A stretch of DNA of 64,000 bases, taken from positions 682,001 through 746,000 of the forward strand of contig KL647308.1 in assembly GCA_000727475.1 (NCBI GenBank), written 5' to 3'. The notes under the pieces are model-generated. The model worked only from the letters and a program-made list of their open reading frames with translations. It was not told the DNA's origin and made no database searches. The first letter of the stretch is position 1, and every line of letters starts with the position of its first letter. The position numbers and the translations under genes are program-made. Positions 14,601 to 26,600 of the stretch are shown here, piece by piece. This DNA is from Sarcocystis neurona. Lineage: Eukaryota; Apicomplexa; Conoidasida; Eucoccidiorida; Sarcocystidae.

Positions 14601-17600
14601 CGACTATTAACACGTGAACCAAACAGACGACGGCCTTGTTGTAGAATCTTCTGAAACTCTGAACGTGCGGCATAGAAAAGTTCTTCCACCCGCGCCTGGT
14701 GTTGGAAGCTGTACACGCCCCCGGGGCATATGCATTGCCAGTCTTTTGAGTCCACGCATACACGCACCAACCCACGCAACCCGACCCCGCCGCACACACA
14801 TCGACGTGGCTTCTAGAAACGGACAGGCCTGTGTAGATTGTAGGGCCGGTGTGCTTAACACCCCACCCGCATCCGACTAATCGGCTCCAGCCTGTCGTTC
14901 CCTGCAGCCTCTTCGCAGTCCTATACTTCTACGGAGATTACCACTTCGTTGTGGCCCAATGCAGCCATGAACGTGCATTTACGTTTACAGATTTGCTAAT
15001 TCCCCCGAGGGCTAGTAGCCATGTGTAAGTGTTATATGGATTGATTTCCTCTAGCGGGAGGAGCGTACAGGTGTATCGCTGTGCTGCGTCCTGCCTACGT
15101 GTATAAAGTCAAAAATCCACTTGCGAACAGCAGGAGCAGATCTTGCAGGGCTGGCCGTCGGAGTCTGATACGCCTGAACAAGGCGTCTTACACCTAGCTG
15201 CCGCAGTTCGCAGGGCGACGCGGGAGAAGACGACGCGGCACAACCACGGTTGTAGAGAAGAGAACTTGCGGCACTTCGATGCCTGCTGGTGGGTGGGTAT
15301 GGCAGAGAGACTCCTGATGCAGGTGACTTCGCCGCAAACGTGGGTCTTGGTGGAGGTGTACCTGTTGCTTCAGCAGCAGCAGAGCAGCAACAGCAGCAGC
15401 GTGATCGGCAGAAACACCTTGAGCTGCAGCAACCGCCTGAGGGGGACCAACAGCAGCACCACTGAGAGGAGCGGCAGCGACAGTAACAGTCTAAGCAGTA
15501 GGAGCAGCGACAGAGGAAGTTTATGCGGGAGAATCCGCACCAGCAGGAAGGGCCAGATAAGCAATGGCTGCGGCAAGTTTGACAGTAACAGTCTCCTCTG
15601 CGTTAGTGTCAGGAGGAAGAGGATCAGAAGCACGAGTAGTAGTAACACGCGAGAGCAAGGGCGGGCGCCGCTACCCGCGGCCACACTGCTAAGGCCGCAG
15701 TGACTGAGGAAACACAGCGTCGACGATCGCAGCAGCAACAGGAGCTGCTGACCGCCACGAGCAAGAATCCGAGTAGCAGAAGCGGCAGCAACATAGAAGC
15801 GGCAACCGCAGCTGCGAGGGGTTTAGCAGTGTAACCAGTCATATCAGAGCTAGCGAAAATAACAATACTGACAAGGCAAGTGGGAAGTTCTCACGTGCGT
15901 AGAGAAGGCGGCCTTTTGAGCAGCAGAAACTTTTCACGGAGGCCACTCCGCAGCAGAAGCAGCAGCGGTATATTCTCGAATTCTGCTTTGACTTAATTCG
16001 CTGATACGAACACCGTGCACTAGAACTTCGAAGCGTGGTGCAGTAACTTTGCATGCGTATTTGTGTTGTAGTCTTTCGTCCAGACCTATTCTACACACTC
16101 ACGAACGCCCACGTCAGAGCGTCCTTCCACTGTTTTGCCTACGTGCTGTCCCTCAGGTGGCGTTGTTGAAGAAACATGGGTGCTTCATTTCCGAGGAGCG
16201 ACTGCTGCTGCTGGAGGCGGCCCCCTCCCGATGGGAGGAAGTTGTGCGCAAGGCGTTCGAAGTGAAGGAGGCCATTCTTCCCATGCAGATGCAAGAGATG
16301 ACGAACATCAAGCAAACCCTCTCCACGTTTAGTGAGGAAGTGCAGGAGTACAGACAGACGTTCTTCGCCCAAGCGCCTTTCAAGCACGACTTTCCCCGCG
16401 CCGAGGTCTACAAGTGTCTGGACGAGTACTTCAGAAAAACCACCGTGATGGAGAGCAGAGCCAAGGACTTCAACAACTTGGAAATGCTCTTCGATATGGC
16501 TCGCTCCGCCTACAAGCAGCTTAAGGACACTTTTGTCGACCTCCGCCTCCTCAAGGTAAGTGTGTCGGGACGACCGCAGACCTATTCATACACGGCGGTC
16601 TCATAGCGCCCACGTTCGCACGGCTCCCTGCCAGTGCAGAACCGCACACGCGGACACCTACGTCTATTTACGAAAAGGAATTATAGGCAACTGAGTCGCC
16701 GCCTTCGTTAAAAAATACAGCGGAGCAGGAGGAGGGAGCTAGAGGGGATGCGCGAACGCTCAAGTCCACGTGCAAAGTTTTTTTGTCACGCAAGGAAATA
16801 GGGGGGAAGGGAACTGGAGGACACGCCCGAACAAGTTAGACGAGGAGAAGAAGCCTAGTTGTTGAAAATCTTGAGTGCGGAGAATGAGACACGAGTCACC
16901 TCTTTCTATGTTCCCCACGACTTATCCAGTCGGCTCCATGTGAACTTCAAGGGTCCTTCCGGAACTTTTGCTCGACTTTTTGATCCAGCTTAGGTTCTTG
17001 AAAAGGAACGAGAAACACGTCTGCACACACGTGGGTATGCAGCCGACTGCACCAGTCTGCATATATCCCTACTATATACACAGAGAGCCGTGTACATATA
17101 TATATATATATATGTACATGTATGTGTGTGGCACAGTGCCGGTGCGTACACGCAACAGGTTGCAATGGCGCATGCGTTCACCTCTGCCAAAATGCAGGAC
17201 GTCAAAGTAATGTCGCTAAGCAGATGTGTGTGGCTTGGGCGAAGGACGCGTCTGCCTCACTGGTCACACAGCAGTCTACGCCCTCAGCCCTTTTGAAGAC
17301 AACCAAATCCATATCCGTCATACCGCGTATATATACGGATGCCTGTAGACATGTGGTCACAGCTATACGAACGCAGATGCGCGTGCGTGTAGACAGGTCT
17401 CTCTTCTTCTCTCTCTCTACATATATATATATATATATATTCGCACACGTATAAGTACATCCACTGAAACCCCATGCATGTCACTTGATGACCGGGACGA
17501 TGTGCAGCACCATACAGCGCATGCATCCTCGGTGAAACTACGAGTCTCCCTGTATACGTGGGCACAGGTCCACACATATATTATATGCATCTGCGCGTTC

Positions 17601-20600
17601 ACCTTCACCTATTCCTATACGTGGAGACGGAAATTTGCATGTATCGACAAATAGATCTGTGTACGCACATATATATATATGTATGTACGTACGTGCAAGT
17701 GCGTACAGACGTATATACTTACATGCAACTGGCAAAAACAAATTGGCCGTTGCCTTTTCACTTACCCCACGTTGTTTCCTGATCCTTGGCTCCCCTTTCT
17801 CTGACCAGGAGGTATGGGACGTGGTTTTCTACTGCAAGTATCTTTTTGACGACTGGAGGTCGACGTTGTGGGACAGAATTGACACGGACCTGCTGCTACT
17901 TCGCGTGAAGGACAGCTACAACCAAGTGAAGGGCCTTCCCAAGGAAGTCAAGTCCATGAAGCTTTACTGCGTGAGAAAGGAAAAGTGGTTCTTTATTCTC
18001 TTGTCACGTCTCTCGCGTCACGCACGATACAGCGAGCGCTTTATCAAATACAAACCAAGACGTGCATGTGCACCCTCTCATATTTCCACGCTTTTCTGCA
18101 TGTCCAGGGTCTCAGGGCCCCTACATTTGTGATAGTAGCAGCTCTGTCGCAACATACCCACAAACGCGCAGCCACCAAAAAACTGTACGCACGCGTGTCT
18201 ACCTGCCTATCTATACCTCCCCCTACAACACACATATATACCTTCACATATATTTATATATATATATATATATGTGCATACGTATGTGTGCGTCACGAAT
18301 CATACGCTTGGAAGCATGTACGTATATGCATGTAAAGCTCGAGCGTAATTGGTGTAGCATGTACTGGACATATATGGATGCATATATGTAGGTAGGAATG
18401 TGCATAGGTAGGAGTGTGCAGTGTGTGGCTACTGGGTGTGGAGCTCCCTTAGGTATCGATACATCTCCGTTAACAACACTGATGTTAAGTTGATAATCTT
18501 AACGTGCTTATGACTCACGACGATATGGCTGTACAGTGGAGAACTCAGAAATTTCTCTTGCTGCATGCAATCCTTTATTCACGCTGTGAACATTCCCTTG
18601 CACGAAGGTGTCGGCCTCGAGGGGGGTCGATGTTTCTTGTGGCGGTGAACTCCTCGCACATTTCCCCCTTCCCTTGCCTGCAGCCGTGTGCATTTCTTCT
18701 GCGCTCGCACTCACGCTTCTCGTTCCGGCCTTTCGTCTTCCGTTTTTCGGCCCTCGCATGCAGTTCTTGCGTCCGAATGCCTTGTGTGCAGTTGACTTCG
18801 CTTACGCTCTTACTGGTCGTCTGTCTCTGACTGACGCGCACACGCGTACTACGATGCAGACGTGCTTGTGTGGGGGTGTGCCTTTTTCATGTCTCTGTCC
18901 GCAATGCGACGACGTGAAGAAGTTGTTGTTTGCCGTGCAAGTCTTCCCCGTCGTCTCTCCTCTCTTGCGCACGCAATCGCGTCTTCCTTGCTGCGATGCT
19001 TTTCCTCGTCACAAGCCAATCCCCACGCCACTCACAACTTCTTCGCTGTTTCGTTCTCGTCACTCTTTTTCATCTTCGTGTCGTTGAACACGGAAATACT
19101 CCCAGACAAACCTACGTGCGTACACATGTGTAGAGAGAAATGGAGAGAACAACATATCTTTATGTGTGGGTTGAGGCAAGTGCGTCCATAACACGGAATA
19201 TACCCAGACAGACCTATGTACATACACGCATGTAAAAAGAACGGGAAAAAACCACATATTTATCTAAGAGTGAGTGGAGGCACCTGCGTTCATAGCTCTC
19301 TTCCTCTGCATACGCGTTGACACGAATTCACATATATACATATATATGTACACACACATATGTGTGTACATACATGTGTCTAGATATGTTCTCCGCTCTT
19401 TTTCTCCCTCTCTCTCTTTCTGTATATATATGTACGCACACGTCTTCTCTCTGCCTATGCGCAGTAGACAGTTCAGGCATAATTGTGCTGTGTTGCGCCG
19501 CTGTATTCTCTCGGGGCGTGGGTTTTTGTGCCCGCAGTGGCTGCTTGGAGAAGTGAAGAACATGCAGATTGTCCTGCCCCTCATCAATGACCTCCACTCT
19601 GAATTCATGCGGGACCGGCACTGGACGCAGCTGATGACTGTCGCCGGAAAGACGTTCACGAAAGGCGAGTTCTTCGTCTAGGCTAGACGATCCCGCAGCC
19701 TGAGAAGCACCAGCGATTGGTTGAGGGAAATCTCTTTCTGTGTCCCCGTATACGCATGTTGTCGCTTCTGCTACACGTCTGCTGTCGGCTGCACACCGCC
19801 CTACGGCTAACAACTGTTGACACAGAGGGAGTGTTGCGACGCAGTGTCTCCCAGCAGAACACCAGCGATAGCTCTAAAGGAAGAATGATAACACCTGGTA
19901 ATTCACAACACAGACCTACTTGTCGAATAAAAATATTTAGGCACGGGGACGTCCGTTCCTGCGTGAGTTGTGAAGAGAAGGGGAGCATTTGAAGAGAACC
20001 GGACGCTGGATCCTACAGCTCACAGACGGTGCATCAAAACACGCCTGCAGACCTGCACGCCTTTGGGCAGGGCTACACGGACACTTCACGGAAGCAGGCA
20101 CTTGGCTGCAGTGTCTCTGTGAACACGCGGACCCGCACACTCTTCACGTACCTGCGCCGTTGCACACTTTCCAAGTTGTTTTTTGGTTGCTTGTCCACAC
20201 GAGTCGTTCCCTAATCGTGCGGTGTATAAGAATGGAGGGGGGTACGAGAAGCACGAGCAGCGCGTTCGCCGATGCTTCTGTGTACTACCTCTCCTAATTG
20301 ACTAGTAGGTACAGACACATCTATGAAGAAGGGCCGCATTTTCTGTGGCGGGCCCTGTTTCCACGTGTTTTCTTCTCAGCTGAATATATCTGACGAGGAC
20401 GCTGCAGAGTCCTTCTTTGAGAGGACACATTCTACAGCCCGCCTCACGAGTTAACATCAGTCTGGGGTCCAGGGTTCAGAGAATGCGCGGACCGTCCGCA
20501 CTAGACACACCCGCATCTACACATAAACACATACAGGTTGACAAGGGCCCACATGTATATACATACACGTATGTGTCAATACGCACGGATGTGCACACAC

Positions 20601-23600
20601 GTGCATCTTGCTGTACGAATGTATGTGCATATATACGTAGTAATTCATATGCATTGATGTGTACAGGTGTGTACGCCCCTCTCAGTACAGGCGTGTATAG
20701 ATGCGTCTGCGTATTCATGTACACGCAGGGGTCTCAGCACACAAAGGCATAGACACGCACATACATCTATATCCACCTGTGTCCCGGTGAAGCGTTGTGC
20801 AACAATCGTGAATTAGGTAGGACCTGCGGAAGGACGCGAACAGCAGGTGCACTGGATCTCCTGAAGTGCGGCCTGATTCTGTATAGCGGTGCCAGAGCTG
20901 CCCGTCTCTCCACAGGCGTACAGACTTTTACGTGCTACTAGCAGAGCGTTGCCGTCACCACTCCCTCAGTCGCTTCCGGAGATGCTGCTGCGGAGCGCGT
21001 GTGCATATGCGGAGGTGTACACAATAGGTACAAGCATCCCTCTTTTACAGGGTAGAAGCAGAGAAACCGCTGCGTGCTTCTCAGCAGTTCACCGGTACAT
21101 GGGAAGTGTTGCGCACGTGCGTATACACCCCGTGGGTAGTAATGGCCTGGGGCTGCCAGTCACGTGGGCGGGTCACGTTCGCGCGGACGTACACACTTCA
21201 TGAGTTGGAGACGCAGAGAAGCGCGTTTGTCCAGACCGCCTCTTCATGATAAAGTCCCCTGCGCGTATACAGCTTGCCCAGACAAACCTTTCCAAAGCGG
21301 TGGCGCAGGCTCGTGTGTCAGCTGCTAATACCGTGTAGTGTACGTACAGTCGATTTGCGTCTTCCCCAGTCGAGACGAAGAGGATAATACGGGCGTTCGG
21401 GATGGAGGCAGGGTGTTCGCGTAGAACTTCTGACGTTCCAAGCATTCTCATTTCTCCCCTGTAGCCCGGCATCTTATATCTTGTAGGAGACGCCGCGGTT
21501 GGCACGCAACCCTGGGTCTGGTCTGTACCCTGGGGAGGAACACTTTTACGTAGACGCAACGTCAAACAAAGTCGTGTGCGCTACAGACATGTGTGCCTGT
21601 ATGCATGGAAGAATATACTACGCATATGTCCATCTGTCTATATATCTATCTATCTATATATATATATAAGCCATAATGGCGTATGTAGTTGCAGGTATAT
21701 TGCTACGGACTCACAGATATACGTATAGGATATACATGTATGTATAAATATATATGGATGTATATATGTATGTATGTTTCTATCTGTTTCTCTCTCTACA
21801 CCCAAATATGTATGCACGTGAATATATACCTGCATACACACGCGTGTATATGTATATGTGTGTCCTTCTGTCTCGCCGTATCTCTTTCTCTGTATACATA
21901 TATACGTCTATAAATGGATATGTGCCTGTATACTTTTATCTGTGCAGAATGGCGTTCGCGTCTCTGCGCCGTGTGTCACGCATGCAGGGCCAGACTTCAG
22001 TTTGGAAGACCTGCTGAAGCTGCAGCTGCACGAGCACGCAGACAGCGTGTCGGAGATTGTAGTGCTTGCCCAGAAGGAAGCGAAGATCGACAAGAAACTG
22101 AAGGAAATTATTGACGTGTGGAGCAACATGGCGCTGAATTTCAGCTTTGAAAGAGAGGACGTGCCGTTGCTGGAGCCGCTCGACGAGTCGATCGAAGTCC
22201 TCGAGCAGCACTCCATGGACCTGATGACGATGGTCTCCCAGGGCCACGTCATAGACTTCTGCAGAGACACTGTCGAGGAATGGAAACAGAGCCTGAGAAC
22301 CGTAGACTCCGTTCTCAAGGTCTGGATGGACGTCCAGAAAAAGTGGCAGGTACGCAGTATGTAGGCGGCCTCACACCCAGCAGACTGCCCGCACTGCTGT
22401 CTGGGGGAGACACTTATGTCTACGTGTGTAAAACATAGGGAAGGAAAGCAGAAGTAGTTCTACACACACACGCACATAGACACGTGAAAAGTATGTGTTT
22501 CTCTACCCTTTTTCCATCTATGGGTCTCTCTGCCCTTCGAACTGTTCCACTGTTTCTCCATTTGTTCACCCTTCTTTCCGCCTCTCCTCTTGTCTGTCTA
22601 CACCTACGTGTCCTTCTTTGTGTTGTTAATAGATCCTCTATCTATTCATATGCGTGTAAGTTCAACTTCCCCTCAGTCCCTCTCTCTGCGTCTCTCTCCG
22701 TCTCTGGCTCTCTGTCCCCCTCTCTCTGTCTTCTCCCTCTCTCTCCCTCCCCCTGTCTCCCTCCCCCTATCTCCCTCGCCCTATCTCCCTCGCCCTCTCT
22801 CCCTCCCCCTGTCTCCCTCCCTCTGTCTCCCTCCCTCTGTCTCCCTCCCTCTGTCTCCCTCCTCCTGTCTCCCTCCCTCTGTCTCCTCCCTCAGTCCTCT
22901 CGGTCCCCCTCTCCCTGTCTCCCTCCCCCTGTCTCCCTCCCCCTGTCTCCCTCCATCGGTCTCCCTCCATCGGTCTCCTCCCTCTGTCTCCTCCCTCCGT
23001 CTCCCTCCCCCTGTTTCCCTCTCTCGGTCTCCCTCTCCTTCTGTCTTTCTCTTTCTGTTTCCCACTCTCTAAATCCGTCCCTCTCCAAATGTATACGCAT
23101 GACACAGCAGTGTTGGAACTGTAGAGACCGTCCCCAAAATGTGTAGTGATTTTTCGGAAAGCGGCGAATTTGGAGTGCAAGAAGGGACCTCTCACGGCGT
23201 GCGCATGCCCCTGGGACCGTGCGTCGATTTATGCGTGACTGAGGAGGAGGTGTTTTTCTGTACTTCGTCCTTCTTGCTTTCGCTTTGCTGGATACTCTGC
23301 TGATGCGAATCACACCACCGACAAACGTTCCCCCAGTCTTCTTTGCAGGCCCACGGAACTTGTTTCCGAATGAGGCAGGAACGACCAGGCAGTTAAAACT
23401 GCCCGGCCCTAAACATGTTTCCGTGCGCACTTCTCTCTGTGCGTCCTACTCACTTCTTTCCCCTTTGTTGATGTATACACATGAACCCATATATGGAGAG
23501 GAAGGAAGAGAAGGGCGTCTCACCGCTCAAGGCCTTCTCACAGGTCTCTATTGTCTCTTGTAGTTTCAGCAGCAGGTCGAACCGTCCTTCTTATTGAAAG

Positions 23601-26600
23601 GAGTCAACAATGTTCGGTTGCTGCGACGCAGAAAATCCCACGTTACCGGGATAAGAAAAGTATGCGTGTGTGTCTTTGTCTGTGGCTGGAAATCACGACA
23701 TTTGGTACCGCCGCTCGAGATTCGTCCAGTTGCTGTGTGTACACTGCTTCGTCCTGTCTGCTCCTCCCACGGCCTGTGTGTCTACACGTGCGAACACTGG
23801 GGTGGGGGAAGCGCAACGAGAGAGAGCGCCACACACAGAGGTAACCAGTAGTAAATGAGTTCCTCATGTAGCAACGAACGGAGACTGTCCAGCTCGGCCA
23901 AGGGCACCGAAGAGGGCGTGTTAGGGAGGGCAAGCGTTTGCTTCAGCTGTCTGAGGGGGCAGTACACATTCACGTAGACTTGTGTATATCTTTGAACTCC
24001 CTGGGCCCAAGCTTCTGTAATTGCCTGCTCGTTATGGGTGGGAAGGATGCGGCAGTAGGGCTTCATAGATGTAGTGGTGTGCTCACTTGGTGCACCCGTG
24101 CATACGCAGGTGACGCCAGTGTGTGTGCCGTACCCCCATTAGACGCGTGGAACACTCCTGCAAATTTGTAGAAAATATATTTGCTTCGCCCTTAGCTTGA
24201 GGCCACTTTCGTCTACTTTTTGTACCATTTTCCCATCGTTTCTCGAGCGCATCGAATCAGGAGTTCTTAAAAAAAACCCTGTCGCACCTGCGTGTGTATG
24301 TACGTATCCACGGATACATAGGGGCGAATAGACATACGTTCTATAGGAGGTAGCATGCGAAAGAGGGCGAGGGGGAAAGGATAGAGAGACATAGGGAGAG
24401 GAAGGGAGGGAGTATGAGAGGGAAAAAGAGGGAGAAATGTGTAGTCGCGCAGCGGGCCTGACAAGCAAGGCAGGCAGCATATCCTGACCTTGGTCTTGTC
24501 CCGTTTCTAACTTTTCTCGCGTCCTGCTGTAGTCCCCGCTTCTTCAACGGAAGACTGCAGCTGCGTGCCTGCAAATGCGTCGCACGTAAACTCGTTTTTA
24601 CGTACAGTCCCTCTACACGCCTATGTGTAGGCCGGTGTGTATACTGCAGAGAGCCACTTCCTCGAAGAAATCTCTCTGTGCCATACGTTTGCCCTGTTTT
24701 TCTTCTCTCCAGAGACTGCAGCCGATCTTCATGCAGTCAGAAGATATTCGGTCGCAGCTGCCGGAGGATTCGAAGCGCTTCGAGACGGCTGACGGAGAGT
24801 GGAAGGACTTAATGTTCTCTGCGTCGCAGCAACCGAACATTGTTGACTCCTGTCAATACGAAGGACGGTTCGACCTGCTGCTGAAGCTGCAAGAGACAAT
24901 AGAGTCTTGTGAGAAGGCCTTGAGCGGTGAGACCCCCTTCTCTTCCCTTCTCTCTCTCTCCAGATACATGCACACATATCTGTAGAGTGTGTTAGTCGAC
25001 AGAGAGACAAGGATTCACGTGTGTTTCCATACCAAGATATCCTGAAGGTGCAACGAGACGCTTCTTACGTTCGTATCTATCAATTCTCTACCTCTGTAGG
25101 TAGATTACACACACGCATATTTATGTAGACATGTATGCGCGCATATACATATATATATATATATATGAATCATTGTGTGCCCGTGCGCACACGTGCAAGG
25201 GAATAGTGTTAAGTTGGTTTGTGGTAGCTAGGGAAGCACTGTGCAACCTTTCCTTGTCGTAGGATAAACTTTTTCTTCCCAAGTGAGTGTCCCCGAAAGC
25301 TCTAGAGTCTCTGCAACTTCTGTGAATTCCCTAGGGCGAGATTTTTCCGCTCTTCCACGTGAATTGGTGGAAGACCTAGCTTTCATCGAGGAACCAGCTT
25401 TCTTCCCACTGGCTCTATCTGTTTCTGACTTCTACGTAGAGGAACAACACTACTCAAGGGGTTCTTAGGCAGATTGCTTTGGAAGCCTCACAGCTTGAGG
25501 CCCCTTGGCTTCACAAGAAAACGCCTGAGAGAGTCCTTTCGAAAAACCGTGGCAGAAACCTCCTTATTCGTCTGAAGCTCTTCTGCTACAGAAGTGACTC
25601 TGCAGACATGCGTCCGTCTGTTGTCAGCAGAGACACGTTGCTCTGCTGATCACGGCGAACCGTCTTCCGCTGTCACAAGCACTTTTCTAAAGACACATTC
25701 TGCCTCCCTCGATACGTCTACGGTAGATACAGGAATATATGTTCGTCTGTCAGTCCATGTGTCTGGCGATTTATCCGTCTATCCGTTGTAGCGAACCTTC
25801 CTATCTGTCGTCCTACCTATCTGTCGGTCTCTCTGTCTATCGATAGCCCTCTTTCTATACAAACATAGGCATCCGTCGATCTAGCTATATCCTTATCCAT
25901 CCACGAATTTATCTACCCGTTCACTTATCTGTCTATCTCGAGGTCTCTCCATTTATCTGTCTGTACACACACCGCTCTACCTATCCGTCTATCGACCTTT
26001 CTATTGTCTGTCTCCTTATATGTATGTCGACCTAATTGTGTACGTCTCTACGTGTGTACACGCAGGAAGCGACTGAAGTATACGTGCAGCACCGTTACGC
26101 GTGGGTGCTGTATACGTACTGAAAGCAGACGCCAGCTTCCCGCGGTGCTCGCTCGCTTCGTGTCTCCTATCCGTCAGCTGACCTGGAACGTACTGTTGCG
26201 TGTGTTCGTCGGTGCAGATTACCTGGAACAGAAAAAGAAGGCCTTCGCTCGTTTTTACTTTGTCTCGAACCAAGCGCTGCTGGACATTCTCGCCAGCGGC
26301 ACGGCACCTCTAAAAGTGTGCTACTACTTGGGCGACTGCTTTGACGGCATCAAAATGCTGAATTTCGAGAAGGATCCGGTCAACGCGAGGATTGCATGCG
26401 GCATGTATTCGAAAGAAGACGAATACGTCCCCTTCGGCGAAGACTATCACCTCGAAGGACCCGTCGAGACGGTAGGCAAACAGCCACGAGACCCACGACC
26501 CCTCCTGAGCTGGTGACAGACATTGACGCCCATAGACGCCTAGGTGGGTGTATGCAAGAGAACTTTTTTGCAGTTCCCTCTTGTAAACTTGAACGCGTAT

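Larger units (their letters stand above)
13204..16156 (+). other. Intron 8
   Basis: The longest intron (2,953 bases), phase 0. Three composition blocks: purine-rich with CAG (13204-14085), CTG-rich (14135-14480) and CAG-rich (15369-15800). The last two are mutually complementary and could pair in the RNA. The intervals between (14480-15360) show nothing gene-like. Confidence 0.82.
22350..24712 (+). other. Intron 12
   Basis: Phase 0. It contains the 14-bp pyrimidine minisatellite (22728-23040), an inverted copy of the 3' half of exon 13 (23495-23632) and a purine-rich patch at 24355-24440. 23640-24350 shows nothing recognisable. Confidence 0.85.

Noticed and set aside
22484..23146. Pro/Ser/Leu repeat protein on the + strand and Gly/Arg/Glu repeat protein on the - strand
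   Set aside because: Both are translations of the 14-bp pyrimidine minisatellite; all frames stay open because the repeat contains no stop.
25283..25468. Short open frame with a protein-like look in intron 13
   Set aside because: About 60 codons, no domain and no splice fit; the exon 13-14 join is complete without it.
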